Shown here piece after piece: positions 52,840-63,028 of a DNA stretch of 64,000 nucleotides; the stretch's first letter is position 1, and each line of letters begins with the position of its first letter. This stretch comes from CAZRIT01 sp964600225. GTDB taxonomy: Bacteria > Bacillota > Clostridia > Christensenellales > CAG-138. The translations under genes and the position numbers were made by a program. A model generated the notes under the pieces. The model was given only the letters and a program-made list of their open reading frames with translations, did not search any database and was not told where the DNA came from. The stretch is taken from NCBI GenBank assembly GCA_964600225.1, contig CAZRIT010000002.1:19059-83058 (forward strand), in the 5' to 3' direction.

Positions 52840-55413
52840 TTGCAAAAACTGGTAGTCATCGACGGAAACAGCCTGATGCATCGGGCTTACTATGCCTTGC
52901 CGGGCATGACCACGCAGGATGGGTTCCCCACGGGCGCTCTGCACGGTTTTTTGAGCATGCTGTTGAAGCTGACGGCATCGCAATCGCCCGATTATCTTCT
53001 GGTGGCGTTCGATATGCACGGCCCGACCTTTCGCCACGAAACATACGCGGAATACAAGGCGGGCCGCAAGGAAACGCCCGAGGACTTGCGCAAGCAATTC
53101 CCCGTGCTCAAGGACCTTTTGTGCGAAATGGGCATCACCGTGTGCGAGTGCCCGCGTTACGAGGCGGACGACATTTTGGGCACCTTTGCCCGCCGCTGCG
53201 AAAGCGAGGGTATCCGAGCGCTGCTTGTGACGGGCGATCGCGATGCCTTGCAGCTTATCAGTGAAAACACGCATGTGCTGATTACCAAAAAGGGCATTTC
53301 CGACACAGTCGAGTATGATACCGAAACACTGCTGGAAGCGTACGGCCTGACGCCCGATCGCATGCGCGATTTGAAGGGGCTGATGGGCGACAGCAGCGAT
53401 AACATTCCGGGCATCCCGGGCGTTGGGGAAAAGACCGCGTTGAAACTGCTGCAGGAATACGGCAGCATGGAAAATATCCTGTCCCATGCGCACGAGGTCA
53501 AAGGCAAGCTTGGCGAAAAGCTTGCGGCGTATGCCGAATCGGCCCGCATGAGCTACCGCATCGGTACCATCGATACGAATGCGCCCGTCTCCATTCCCGT
53601 TTCCGCGTGTAAGCTGCACCCCGAAGGGTTTGCGGCGGCAAGGAAACACCTGGCACAGTTGGAGCTGCGCGCCATCATTGACCGACTGCCCAAAACAGAC
53701 GTTGCCCATGCAGCGGAACCCGATGCGCCCGCCGCGCAACAGGCCATGACGGCCATCGATTCTCTCGATGCGCTTCACGCGGCTATCGAGGGCGCGCACG
53801 ACAAAAAATGCCTTGCCCTGCTGGCAGGCGATGGGATACAGTTTGCATTTTCGGAAGTGGAAACGTATCTGCTTGCCTTTGGCGAGGATCTGTTTTCGGC
53901 GGCGATCGACGATCGGGATATCTGGCAGGCGTTTGCGCCCTGGCTGACCGATCCGAGCAAACGGCTGCTCACCTTTGACAGCAAATCACTCAGACATGCG
54001 GCCGCGAACTTTGGCATCACCGTGCAGTGCGATGTGTTCGACGCCATGATTGCCGATTATCTGATCAATGCCATCCGTCCATCGGGCAGCTTTTCCGCAC
54101 TTGCGGAACGGCAGCTGCACACCGAGCATGCCTGTGCTTCTCAATTGTTTGTGCTGGAAAAGCGCATGCTGCAAACGCTTGAGCAAACCAACATGCTTTC
54201 CCTGTATGCGGATATGGAACTGCCGCTGTCAAAGGTGCTGTTTCAGATGGAGCAGGAAGGCTTCCTTGTGGACAGCGATATGTTACTGGCTTTGCAGACG
54301 CAGTTTGCCGAGCGCATCCGCGCACTGGAGAAGGGAATTTTTGATGCGGCGGGGGAGACATTCAATATCCTTTCCCCCAAGCAGCTTGGCGAGGTACTGT
54401 TTGTCAAGCTGGGGCTGCCGACCATGCGCAAGACAAAAACGGGCTATTCCACCGATGCGGATACATTGGAAGCGCTTTCCGCACAGCACCCCATCGTCAA
54501 ACCGATATTGGAATACCGCTTCCTTTGCAAGCTCAAGAGCACGTTCCTTGACGCCCTGCTTGCGCAGCGCAGCCTGCAGGACGGGCGCGTGCGCACCAGC
54601 TTCAACCAATGCGTCACCGCCACGGGCCGCATCTCCAGCACGGAGCCCAACTTACAAAACATCCCTGTGCGCTCCGAGCTGGGGCGTGAAATCCGCAAGG
54701 CGTTTGTTGCGTCCGATGGGAATCGATTGGTTGGCGCAGACTATTCGCAGATTGAGCTGCGCATTCTGGCGCACATCAGCAACGACCAAAACATGCTCGA
54801 TGCGTTCCGCAGCGGGGACGATTTCCACACCCGTACCGCAAGCGAGGTATTCAACGTGCCGATTGCCGAGGTAACGGGGGAGATGCGCAGCGCCGCCAAG
54901 GCTGTCAATTTCGGCATCGTTTACGGCATCAGTGACTTTGGGCTTGCCAAGAACCTCGGCATCCCCGTCAAGCAGGCATCCGCGTATATTCACCGCTACT
55001 TTGAACGTTTCCCGGGCGTCAAGCGGTATTTGGACGAAAGCGTTGCGGAAGCCAAGGCTCTGGGCTACGCAAAAACCCTCTTTCACCGTCGGCGCGACAT
55101 GCCCGAACTGACAAGCAGCAACCACAACACGCGTGCCTTTGGCGAACGCGTTGCCATGAACATGCCCATACAGGGCACGGCGGCCGATATCATCAAGCTG
55201 GCCATGGTGCATGTGACCGATGCGCTGAAGGCGGAGGGACTTGGTGCAAAGCTTATTTTGCAGGTACATGACGAACTGATTTTCGACACGCCCATGCGTG
55301 AGGTCGATGCGGTGATGCGCATTGTCCACAGCGCCATGGAGAACGTTTGCAAGCTCTCCGTCAGCCTGACGGCGGAAGTTAAAACGGGAAACAGCTGGTA
55401 CGATACGAAATGA
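52840..55413 (+). CDS. polA: DNA polymerase I
   Basis: An 857-residue polymerase. N-terminal 5'-3' exonuclease (KLVVIDGNSLMHRAYYALPG, then VTGDRDALQLI and GLMGDSSDNIPGIPGVG); central 3'-5' exonuclease-like domain; C-terminal polymerase with motif A DYSQIELRILAH, motif B RSAAKAVNFGIVYGIS and motif C LQVHDELIFD. The central domain lacks the DxE metal-binding pair (no FDTET-like motif), as in Bacillus Pol I, so proofreading is probably absent. Start is TTG at 52840 after GGACGGAGGAG; the next ATG would remove conserved residues. Confidence 0.96.
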   Translation: MQKLVVIDGNSLMHRAYYALPGMTTQDGFPTGALHGFLSMLLKLTASQSPDYLLVAFDMHGPTFRHETYAEYKAGRKETPEDLRKQFPVLKDLLCEMGITVCECPRYEADDILGTFARRCESEGIRALLVTGDRDALQLISENTHVLITKKGISDTVEYDTETLLEAYGLTPDRMRDLKGLMGDSSDNIPGIPGVGEKTALKLLQEYGSMENILSHAHEVKGKLGEKLAAYAESARMSYRIGTIDTNAPVSIPVSACKLHPEGFAAARKHLAQLELRAIIDRLPKTDVAHAAEPDAPAAQQAMTAIDSLDALHAAIEGAHDKKCLALLAGDGIQFAFSEVETYLLAFGEDLFSAAIDDRDIWQAFAPWLTDPSKRLLTFDSKSLRHAAANFGITVQCDVFDAMIADYLINAIRPSGSFSALAERQLHTEHACASQLFVLEKRMLQTLEQTNMLSLYADMELPLSKVLFQMEQEGFLVDSDMLLALQTQFAERIRALEKGIFDAAGETFNILSPKQLGEVLFVKLGLPTMRKTKTGYSTDADTLEALSAQHPIVKPILEYRFLCKLKSTFLDALLAQRSLQDGRVRTSFNQCVTATGRISSTEPNLQNIPVRSELGREIRKAFVASDGNRLVGADYSQIELRILAHISNDQNMLDAFRSGDDFHTRTASEVFNVPIAEVTGEMRSAAKAVNFGIVYGISDFGLAKNLGIPVKQASAYIHRYFERFPGVKRYLDESVAEAKALGYAKTLFHRRRDMPELTSSNHNTRAFGERVAMNMPIQGTAADIIKLAMVHVTDALKAEGLGAKLILQVHDELIFDTPMREVDAVMRIVHSAMENVCKLSVSLTAEVKTGNSWYDTK

Positions 55414-56030
55414 AGCGGTTACGGTATCCCATCGTCGGACTCACGGGCAACATCGGCTCGGGCAAATCCACGGCGGCGCGGCGTTTGCAATCGCTGGGTG
55501 CTAGGGTGCTCGACGCCGACAAGGTTTCGCGCGCGCTGCTGGAACGGGACGGGGCATGCTTTGACAAAACCGTGCGCATGTTCGGCGCGCGCATTTTGGA
55601 TGCAAACGGCAATATTGACCGCAAGGCGCTGGGCGGAATCGTCTTTTCGGACGAAGGCAAGCGGCGGCAGCTCAACGGAATCATACATCCGCACGTCATC
55701 GACGGCATGCTAAAGCAAGCCAAGCAACTGTTGACCGAGGACCCAACCATGCCTGTGGTGTTGGATGTACCGCTGCTGTTTGAAAGCGGTATGGACAGGT
55801 TGGTCGATTATGTGGTGCTGGTCTATTGCGACGATGCGGTGCGGTTGCAGCGTATCCTGCTGCGCGATGGCTGCACCGAGACGGACGCCGTTGCCCGCAT
55901 GCGCGCACAACGCAGTCAGGAAGAAAAGCGGTTGTTGGCCGACGCCGTCATCGACAACAGCTCGGATTTGAAAGCGCTGCATGCGCAGGTTGACACGTTG
56001 TACGGTGTGCTGACGGAGATGCTGCCATGA
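55410..56030 (+). CDS. coaE: Dephospho-CoA kinase
   Basis: A 206-residue P-loop kinase for the last step of coenzyme A synthesis. GLTGNIGSGKSTAARRL near residue 11, the LDADKVSRALL substrate motif, and PLLFESGMDRLVDYVVLV are diagnostic. It overlaps polA by 4 bp (ATGA) and the transglycosylase gene by 4 bp. The polA-coaE-transglycosylase order recurs in clostridia. Confidence 0.95.
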   Translation: MKRLRYPIVGLTGNIGSGKSTAARRLQSLGARVLDADKVSRALLERDGACFDKTVRMFGARILDANGNIDRKALGGIVFSDEGKRRQLNGIIHPHVIDGMLKQAKQLLTEDPTMPVVLDVPLLFESGMDRLVDYVVLVYCDDAVRLQRILLRDGCTETDAVARMRAQRSQEEKRLLADAVIDNSSDLKALHAQVDTLYGVLTEMLP

Positions 56031-56632
56031 AAAAGACCGTTTCTACCCTGCTCATTGTCGTCGGCTGCCTTGCGCTTGCCGCGGGCGCTTACGCCTTTGG
56101 CCAATATATCAAGCATGTGCGGCTCATGCGCACCTATCGGCTGGCCTATACCGATACGGTGCAGCGCTATGCTGCGGAGTACGAACTGGACCCGTATCTG
56201 GTAACGGCCGTTATGCGCTGTGAAAGCAGCAACAATCCCGATGCCGTCAGCCGCAGCGGAGCAATCGGGCTGATGCAGGTGATGCCCGAGACGGGGGAGT
56301 GGATTGCGCACAAGCTGGATATGGACGCGATATTTGACGTGCAGATGCTGTACGAGCCCGACGTCAGCGTGCGCTTTGGCTGTTGGTACCTGCGCTTTTT
56401 GACGGATCGGTTCGAGGGCGATACCATGCAAATCATCGCGGCCTACAACGCGGGCCACGGTAACGTGGAAAAATGGCTGGAGGACGAACGCTTTAGCTTG
56501 GATGGAAAGCTGACCGTGATCCCGTTTGAGGAGACGGCGCAGTATTACAAAAGGGTCATGACGGCGTACGACGCGTACCGTACGCTGTATCCGAATGCTT
56601 ACGGGCCCGATGCTTCGGTTGCCGATTCTTGA
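56027..56632 (+). CDS. Lytic transglycosylase (SLT domain)
   Basis: A 201-residue protein with an N-terminal membrane anchor (TLLIVVGCLALAAGAYAFG) and an SLT domain. Catalytic Glu is in MRCESSNNPDAVSRSGAIGL, followed by MQVMPETG and AYNAGHGNV. It cleaves the MurNAc-GlcNAc bond of peptidoglycan with formation of an anhydro end. It overlaps coaE by 4 bp. Confidence 0.93.
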   Translation: MKKTVSTLLIVVGCLALAAGAYAFGQYIKHVRLMRTYRLAYTDTVQRYAAEYELDPYLVTAVMRCESSNNPDAVSRSGAIGLMQVMPETGEWIAHKLDMDAIFDVQMLYEPDVSVRFGCWYLRFLTDRFEGDTMQIIAAYNAGHGNVEKWLEDERFSLDGKLTVIPFEETAQYYKRVMTAYDAYRTLYPNAYGPDASVADS

Positions 56633-56673
56633 CAAGCTATGCTATACTTGACGCATGATTGGAGCGTAACCGA

Positions 56674-57168
56674 ATGGAATGGATCCTGATGATCGCGGTT
56701 TTGATCGCGGATCAATTGACAAAATATCTTTCCGAGCTGTACCTGACGCCGCTTGGAACCTCGTTTCCCGTCATTGCGGGCGTATTTCAGTTCACCAGCG
56801 CAAGGAACACGGGCGCCGCGTGGGGCATGCTTCCCGGGAAACGCTGGATGTTCCTTGCCATGACGGTCATCGTGTGCATTGTGCTTGTTGTGGTGCTGAT
56901 TCGCTACCATAAGCGACTGACCGTGCTTTCGCGCATCACGCTGTCGCTCTTGCTGGCCGGCGCTTTGGGCAACGCCATCGACCGCGCTGCGCTTTCCTAT
57001 GTGCGCGACATGTTAAATTTTTGCCTCATCAACTTCCCCATATTCAACGTGGCGGATTGCGCACTGACCATCGGGTGTATCCTGATGATGTATGACGCTT
57101 TGTTTATGAAGGAGCGATCGCTGTTTGAAATCAACCGAAAAGAGAGTCATCGGGATGTGCGCGCCTGA
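56674..57168 (+). CDS. lspA: Lipoprotein signal peptidase (signal peptidase II)
   Basis: A 164-residue protein with four transmembrane segments that removes signal peptides from prolipoproteins. ADQLTKYL near the start, SARNTGAAWGML, GNAIDRAALSYVRDMLNF with the first catalytic Asp, and FNVADCALTIG with the second. ATG at 56674 with GGAG upstream was chosen; TTG at 56659 is the alternative. Several lipoproteins in this window are expected clients. Confidence 0.94.
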   Translation: MEWILMIAVLIADQLTKYLSELYLTPLGTSFPVIAGVFQFTSARNTGAAWGMLPGKRWMFLAMTVIVCIVLVVVLIRYHKRLTVLSRITLSLLLAGALGNAIDRAALSYVRDMLNFCLINFPIFNVADCALTIGCILMMYDALFMKERSLFEINRKESHRDVRA

Positions 57169-58156
57169 ACCGCAGCCCAATGATATGCAGACGCTCGTTT
57201 GCGATGCGGCCATACGTCTCGACGCGTATCTTGGCGCGGTGACCGCACTCTCCAGAAATGCGGCGCAGCGTCTGATCCGCGCGGGTGATGTGCTGGTCAA
57301 CGGCGAGGCGGCCAAGGTCAACCGCGTGCTCAAAATCGGCGATACAGTGACCGTTCGATATCCGACGCCCAAGCCTGTTGATGCGCTGCCCGAGGACATC
57401 CCGCTGGATATCGTCTATCAGGACGAAGCGCTGCTAGTCGTCAACAAGCCGCAGGGCATGGTTGTGCATCCCGCTCCCGGTCACGAAAGCGGCACGCTGG
57501 TCAACGGGCTGATGTACCATATCACGGATCTTTCTGGCATAGGCGGTGAAATGCGGCCCGGTATTGTGCACCGCATCGACCGCATGACAAGCGGGCTGCT
57601 GGTTGTTGCCAAGAACGATTTGGCACACCGTTTACTGAGCGAGCAATTCAAATCGCACACGGCGCGGCGCGCCTATATCGCCATTGTGGAGGGCAATATC
57701 AAGCAGGATGACGGCTCGGTTTGCGCCAACATCGGCCGCCACCGTACCGACCGCAAACGCATGGCTGTGACCGCGGACGGGCGGGAAGCAATCACTCGCT
57801 TTCATGTGCTGGATCGCTTCGGCAGCCGCACGCTGTTGAAGCTGGAGCTGGAAACGGGCCGAACGCACCAGATACGCGTGCACATGGCCTATATCAAGCA
57901 CCCCGTCACGGGAGATGCGGTGTACGGCCGTTCCGCACCCAACCTGGGGCTTTGCGGGCAGGCTCTGCACGCATATCGCTTATGCTTCCGTCACCCTGTC
58001 ACAGAGCAGGAGGTTGTGTTCTACGCACCGCCGCCGCCCTGGTTTATGCATGCGCTGGAACTGCTCGGTGATCGGCAATCGGCCGACGCGTTGATGAATA
58101 GACTGCAAAATGAACCTGTCAAGGAAAGCGAGGCACGCAATGAATCATACGTTTAA
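57125..58156 (+). CDS. RluD-family 23S rRNA pseudouridine synthase
   Basis: About 343 residues. An S4 RNA-binding domain (IRLDAYLGAVTALSRNAAQR then LIRAGDVLVNG) is followed by the pseudouridine synthase domain with catalytic Asp in HRIDRMTSGLLVVAKN, then RAYIAIVEG and GRTHQIRVHMAYIKHPVTGD. It isomerises uridines in ribosomal RNA. The start is uncertain: TTG at 57125 has AAGGAG upstream and overlaps lspA by 44 bp, whereas ATG at 57155 or 57185 lacks a ribosome binding site but is nearer the family start. The lspA-rluD pair is a common arrangement. Confidence 0.9.
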   Translation: MKSTEKRVIGMCAPEPQPNDMQTLVCDAAIRLDAYLGAVTALSRNAAQRLIRAGDVLVNGEAAKVNRVLKIGDTVTVRYPTPKPVDALPEDIPLDIVYQDEALLVVNKPQGMVVHPAPGHESGTLVNGLMYHITDLSGIGGEMRPGIVHRIDRMTSGLLVVAKNDLAHRLLSEQFKSHTARRAYIAIVEGNIKQDDGSVCANIGRHRTDRKRMAVTADGREAITRFHVLDRFGSRTLLKLELETGRTHQIRVHMAYIKHPVTGDAVYGRSAPNLGLCGQALHAYRLCFRHPVTEQEVVFYAPPPPWFMHALELLGDRQSADALMNRLQNEPVKESEARNESYV

Positions 58157-60026
58157 AAAAGTATTGGCACTCCTGTTGGTCGGGATGCTGTTGCTCGGCA
58201 CCTTCGGCTGCAAGAAGCCTGCAAAGCAGGAGGATGCATCGGGCGCGCTCACCATGCCGATGGCAACCGATGGCGGCGCACCCGCCGCGACGAGTTCTCC
58301 CGTTCCCGCGCCCACGGCCGATGCATCGGCCTCCAAGGCGTTCCGAGATTTGGATTTGGAGATTTTCCGCTGGTATGTCACGCAAGACGGATACTCCTTC
58401 CACCAGCTCGTAACCGATCCGAGCGTGTTCGGCATCGATCCTGCGACCGTTCCGATGAACTGGGGCGAATTCACGGAGGAGGACAGCAAGCGTCTTGGCG
58501 CGGAAGCGGGCGTCTATCTGGAAAGACTCAACACCATCCAACGCTCTCAACTGGAAACGGCGGAGCAGTTTGCCTATGACGTGTTGCAGCAGTACCTGGA
58601 AAATGCCTCCGACGAGACAGATTACGAATACTTCTACGAGCCTTTGACGGCCTACACGGGCACGCATGCCGAGTTCCCGCTGTCGCTTGCGATGTACGAA
58701 ATCAACTCCGCTGCCGATGCCGAAAACTACCTGCTGCTGCTGGCGGATGCGCCGCGCTATCTTGGGCAGGTGCTGGCATACGAGCAGGAGCGCGCCGCAC
58801 GCGGGATGTTTATGCGGGAATCGGCGCTCGATACCATTTTAGCCGATTGCCAAAGCATCATCGATTCCAAGGATACATCCTTCCTGTACGCCACGTTCAA
58901 CGAGGCCGTCGATGCGCTGGAGGGGTTGGACGCTATCACGGTGGAAGCCCTCAAAAAGCGCAATCATGATCTGATCGAAAACGATCTGATCGACGCCTAT
59001 CAGAATCTGTACGATGGCCTGGATAAGCTGCGCAAATCCTGCAGTACGGCAGTCGGCGCTTACGCGCTTGGGCAAAAGGGCAAGGATTATTTTGAATACA
59101 GCATGCAACTGCATGGCGATAACAAGCTTTCCGTGGAGGAAACGCTGGAAATACTAAAGATCGAGCTGTCGTTTTCGCTGTATACGCTCTATGAATTGCA
59201 GCGTGATAACCCGAACCTGTTTACCGAAAACACGCTGGACAGCATTACAACGGGCAATACCGACAGCGACCTGGCTATGCTCAAGGGGATTATGGCGCGC
59301 ATTTTGCCTGAGCTGCCCGATCATGAGCTGGTCATTTCGACTGTGCCCGAAGAACTGGAGGATATGCTTTCGCCCGCTATGTACATCATCCCGTCAATGG
59401 ATGGCTGGCACCACAACGAGGTGCTGATCAACCTTGGCAGCGAGGATGACGAGAGCCTGCTCACGTTGGCGCACGAGGCATACCCGGGACATTTGTATCA
59501 ATATGTGTACCAGCGCGGAAACGAGGAGCTGGGGCTCATGCAGCGCGCATTGCACTATGGTGCGTATGCGGAGGGCTGGTCGCAGTTGGCCGAGCAGCTG
59601 GTCAGCAGGGAGCAGACGCTCTGCAGCCCCGCATATTGCGAATACCTGTTTATCAACAGCCTGTTCGCCAATGTCCTGCTGCCCGCAATTGTCAGCATCC
59701 TTGTCAATTACTATGAATACTCGGAGGCCAGCGTCAAAACGTTCCTCACATCGTATATCAACGAGGAAGATGTTGATATGGTTGCCGAGTATTGTCTTGA
59801 CCTGGCCATCGACAATCCGTACTACACCTTCTACTATGCAACCGGTTACAGACAGCTCCAACAGCTGATACGCGATGCGGAGGACGATCTTGGCGAAGCG
59901 TACAACCGGGAAGCGTTTTTGAAGGCGTATCTGGATCTCGGCCCGGGTTACTTCAACCTTTTGCAGGAGCAGATGTACGTTTGGATTGACGAGCAGATGA
60001 CGGGCGAGGCCGATGCGGCCGCCTGA
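58140..60026 (+). CDS. DUF885 family lipoprotein, putative zinc metallopeptidase
   Basis: A 628-residue exported lipoprotein: lipobox LLGTFGC with Cys near residue 22, a low-complexity Ala/Pro/Thr spacer, then an all-helical DUF885 domain. The zinc-type motif HEAYPGHLYQYVY (HExxxGH) lies near residue 445, followed by the downstream Glu in GAYAEGWSQLAEQL. DUF885 is related to M32-type carboxypeptidases but is poorly characterised. It may process peptides outside the cell. The ATG at 58140 overlaps the previous gene by 17 bp. Confidence 0.85.
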   Translation: MNHTFKKVLALLLVGMLLLGTFGCKKPAKQEDASGALTMPMATDGGAPAATSSPVPAPTADASASKAFRDLDLEIFRWYVTQDGYSFHQLVTDPSVFGIDPATVPMNWGEFTEEDSKRLGAEAGVYLERLNTIQRSQLETAEQFAYDVLQQYLENASDETDYEYFYEPLTAYTGTHAEFPLSLAMYEINSAADAENYLLLLADAPRYLGQVLAYEQERAARGMFMRESALDTILADCQSIIDSKDTSFLYATFNEAVDALEGLDAITVEALKKRNHDLIENDLIDAYQNLYDGLDKLRKSCSTAVGAYALGQKGKDYFEYSMQLHGDNKLSVEETLEILKIELSFSLYTLYELQRDNPNLFTENTLDSITTGNTDSDLAMLKGIMARILPELPDHELVISTVPEELEDMLSPAMYIIPSMDGWHHNEVLINLGSEDDESLLTLAHEAYPGHLYQYVYQRGNEELGLMQRALHYGAYAEGWSQLAEQLVSREQTLCSPAYCEYLFINSLFANVLLPAIVSILVNYYEYSEASVKTFLTSYINEEDVDMVAEYCLDLAIDNPYYTFYYATGYRQLQQLIRDAEDDLGEAYNREAFLKAYLDLGPGYFNLLQEQMYVWIDEQMTGEADAAA

Positions 60027-60029
60027 CGC

Positions 60030-60058
60030 TTGACAAAAACGGTTTCCTGCGGTAAACT
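60030..60058 (+). promoter_or_regulatory. Promoter of valS
   Basis: TTGACA (60030-60035), 17 bp, TAAACT (60053-60058). Confidence 0.75.
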
Positions 60059-60065
60059 GTGCAAA

Positions 60066-60273
60066 ATTCCATATGTGGACTGTGAAGATGAGGAGTACGC
60101 GATATCGTTGGGCAGCAGAGAGACGGGCCGTTTGCTGCAAGGCCTGTCAGCCAACGGCGCGGAAGGTCGCATCGGAGTCTGCAACGTGAAGCCACAGTAG
60201 CGTTGCACGCGCTTCCGCGTTACGGATTTTTGAGGTGGAGCTGCCAAAGCAGCTCAACAAAGGTGGTACCGCG
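60066..60273 (+). promoter_or_regulatory. T-box riboswitch (valine), leader of valS
   Basis: Stem I starts with GAAGATGAGGAGTACGC and carries AGAGAG and the GAAGGTCGCATC specifier region. GTC, a valine codon, is the likely specifier. The T-box sequence AAAGGTGGTACCGCG lies at 60259-60273. Uncharged tRNA-Val should bind and block the terminator that follows. Confidence 0.9.
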
Positions 60274-60318
60274 AGCGTCCGTTTCGTCCTTTGACGAGAC
60301 GGGCGCTATCATTTTATT
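60274..60318 (+). terminator. T-box terminator
   Basis: A 15-bp stem, AGCGTCCGTTTCGTC/GACGAGACGGGCGCT, with a 4-nt loop followed by ATCATTTTATTT. Its 5' arm directly follows the T-box sequence, as expected for a mutually exclusive fold. Confidence 0.9.
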
Positions 60319-60331
60319 TGGAGGAACAACC

Positions 60332-62959
60332 ATGCAAAAGGAAATGCCCAAAGCATACGATCATGCAAGCGTAGAAACGCGCCTGTACGGCAAGTGGGAG
60401 CAAAACGGCTACTTCCACGCCAAGCCCAACCCCAAAAAGCAGCCGTACACCATCGTCATCCCGCCGCCGAACATCACGGGCAAGCTCCACATGGGGCATG
60501 CGCTGGACAACGCCTTGCAGGATACGCTGATTCGGTATAAGCGCATGTGCGGCTATGAAGCGCTGTGGCTGCCGGGTACGGACCATGCATCCATCGCCAC
60601 CGAAGTCAAGATTGTGGAGCAGATGGCCAAGGATGGTCTGCACAAAAAGGATATCGGCCGCGAGGCGTTCCTTAAGCGCGCCTGGGACTGGCGCAACGAG
60701 TACGGCAAGACCATTGTCAAGCAGCTTCGGCGGCTTGGTTCCTCTTGCGATTGGGAGCGGGAACGCTTCACCATGGACGAGGGCTGCAACAAGGCCGTGA
60801 CCAAGGTCTTTGTGGAACTGTACAACAAGGGCCTGATCTACCGCGGCGACCGCATCATCAACTGGTGCCCCGCCTGCAAAACCGCGCTCTCGGATGCCGA
60901 GGTGGAGTACGAGGAGCAGAGCAGCAGCCTTTGGCATGTGCGCTACGATGCGCCCGACAAGAGCTATTCCATCACCGTCGCCACAACGCGCCCCGAAACG
61001 ATGCTGGGCGATACCGCCGTGGCTGTCAACCCCGAGGACGCGCGCTATCAGCACCTGATCGGCAAGAATGTGGTCATCCCCGCCGTCGGCCGCGAGATAC
61101 CCATTGTTGCGGACGCGTACTGTGAAATGGAGTTTGGTACGGGCGCCGTCAAAATTACACCGGGGCACGATCCCAACGATTTTGAGGTGGCGCAGCGCAC
61201 GGGCGTGCCGACCATGCGCGTATTCACCGACGACGGTCACATCAACGAGCTGGGCGGACGATTTCAGGGTATGGATCGGTTTGAGTGCCGCAAGCAGATC
61301 GTCAAAGAGCTGGAGGCGTGCGGCGCGCTGGTCAAGGTAGAGCCGTATACGCATAACGTCGGCACCTGTTACCGCTGTCATACGACCATTGAGCCGATCG
61401 TTTCCAAGCAGTGGTTTGTGAGCATGAAGCCGCTTGCCAAACCCGCCATCGAGGCTGTGCGCAGCGGAGACATCCGCTTTGTGCCCGAGCGCTTCGACAA
61501 GACGTATTTCAACTGGATGGAGAACATCCGCGATTGGTGCATCTCCCGCCAGCTCTGGTGGGGCCATCGCATCCCCGCCTACTATTGCGATGCCTGCGGC
61601 GAGATGGTTGTGCAGGCCAACGCGCCCGATTGCTGCCCGAAGTGCGGCGCGCCGATGCGGCAGGACGAAGATGTGCTGGATACCTGGTTTTCCTCGGGCA
61701 TGTGGCCGTTTTCCACGCTTGGCTACCCCAAAATGACCGAGGAACTTAAGTATTTCTACCCCACAAGCACGCTGGTCACGGGTTATGACATCATATTCTT
61801 CTGGATTGCGCGCATGATCGTGTTCGGGCTGGAGGTCATGCACGAGCGCCCGTTTGACACGGTGTTTGTGCACGGCATCGTGCGCGACAGCCAGGGCAGA
61901 AAGATGAGTAAATCCCTCGGCAACGGCATCGACCCGCTCGAGGTAATTGAAAAGTACGGCGCGGACTCGCTGCGTTTCTCGCTCTTGACGGGCAACTCCG
62001 CGGGCAACGACATGCGCTTCTACTGGGAAAAGGTGGAGGCCGCCAGAAACTTTTGCAACAAAATCTACAATGCCTCGCGCTTTGCGCTAATGGGCGTGGA
62101 CGAGGCGGCGGGGGAGACGCCCGCGATCGATCGGCTTGAAATTGCGGACAAATGGATACTCCACCGCATGAACGAGACGATCCGCGAGGTGACCGATAAC
62201 CTGGAGGCCTTTGAACTGAATATCGCTGCCCAAAAGGTTTACGATTTTATCTGGACGGAGTTTTGCGATTGGTACATCGAGATGGCAAAGACCCGCCTGT
62301 ACGGGGAGGACGCCGCTGCGAAAAAGACGGTGTCCGACGTGCTGCTGCTGGTGCTGAAAAACAGCATGAAGCTGCTGCACCCGTTCATGCCGTTTATCAC
62401 AGAGGAAATATTCCTGCAGCTATCGGACGAGGATACCATCATGCTGTCCGATTGGCCGAAGGTAAATGAATCCTATCGGTTTGCCGCGGAAAGCGCAAAG
62501 ATGGAAGCCGCCATGGAGCTGATCCGCTCCGTGCGCAACATCCGCGCCGAAATGAAGGTGCCGCCCGCGCAGCGCATTGCAGCCACCATACTCGTGGATG
62601 GCGAAAACGAAGCCGCGTTTCGGGAGCTTGCGGGGTACTTTGCGCGTCTTGCGGGCATCGAAAACGCCGTCATCACGACCGAGCGGTTTGAACCCGAAAA
62701 GAACGATGTGCACATCGTTTGCCAGGGTGCCGAAGCCATCATTCCCATGTCCTCTCTGGTCGATATTGACAAGGAGAAGGCACGCATCCAAAAGGAGATT
62801 GAGCGGCTGAATGGGGATATCCAACGCTATTCATCCAAGCTCAACAACGCTGGCTTCCTTGCCAAGGCGCCGCAGAATGTGGTTGACGAGGAACGAAAAA
62901 AGCTGGATTCTGCCACGGATATGCTTGCCAAGCTGACGGAGCGTCTATCTCAACTGTAA
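60332..62959 (+). CDS. valS: Valyl-tRNA synthetase
   Basis: An 875-residue class Ia synthetase that charges tRNA-Val. HIGH motif in PPPNITGKLHMGHAL near residue 45, the CP1 editing domain (TTRPETMLGDTAVAVNPED), KMSKS in RKMSKSLGNGIDPL, the anticodon-binding domain and a C-terminal coiled coil (VDIDKEKARIQKEIERLNGD). GGAGGAACAACC precedes the ATG. The upstream T-box with a valine specifier agrees with the assignment. Confidence 0.98.
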   Translation: MQKEMPKAYDHASVETRLYGKWEQNGYFHAKPNPKKQPYTIVIPPPNITGKLHMGHALDNALQDTLIRYKRMCGYEALWLPGTDHASIATEVKIVEQMAKDGLHKKDIGREAFLKRAWDWRNEYGKTIVKQLRRLGSSCDWERERFTMDEGCNKAVTKVFVELYNKGLIYRGDRIINWCPACKTALSDAEVEYEEQSSSLWHVRYDAPDKSYSITVATTRPETMLGDTAVAVNPEDARYQHLIGKNVVIPAVGREIPIVADAYCEMEFGTGAVKITPGHDPNDFEVAQRTGVPTMRVFTDDGHINELGGRFQGMDRFECRKQIVKELEACGALVKVEPYTHNVGTCYRCHTTIEPIVSKQWFVSMKPLAKPAIEAVRSGDIRFVPERFDKTYFNWMENIRDWCISRQLWWGHRIPAYYCDACGEMVVQANAPDCCPKCGAPMRQDEDVLDTWFSSGMWPFSTLGYPKMTEELKYFYPTSTLVTGYDIIFFWIARMIVFGLEVMHERPFDTVFVHGIVRDSQGRKMSKSLGNGIDPLEVIEKYGADSLRFSLLTGNSAGNDMRFYWEKVEAARNFCNKIYNASRFALMGVDEAAGETPAIDRLEIADKWILHRMNETIREVTDNLEAFELNIAAQKVYDFIWTEFCDWYIEMAKTRLYGEDAAAKKTVSDVLLLVLKNSMKLLHPFMPFITEEIFLQLSDEDTIMLSDWPKVNESYRFAAESAKMEAAMELIRSVRNIRAEMKVPPAQRIAATILVDGENEAAFRELAGYFARLAGIENAVITTERFEPEKNDVHIVCQGAEAIIPMSSLVDIDKEKARIQKEIERLNGDIQRYSSKLNNAGFLAKAPQNVVDEERKKLDSATDMLAKLTERLSQL

Positions 62960-62979
62960 ACGTAATGACACATAGAGCA

Positions 62980-63013
62980 AAGGGGCTACGCCGATAACGG
63001 CGCAGCCCCTTGT
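62980..63013. terminator. Bidirectional terminator between valS and the symporter gene
   Basis: AAGGGGCT-A-CGCCG pairs with CGGCG-C-AGCCCCTT (one mismatch) around ATAA, between convergent genes. Confidence 0.75.
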
Positions 63014-63028
63014 TGATGCGGCGGCTTG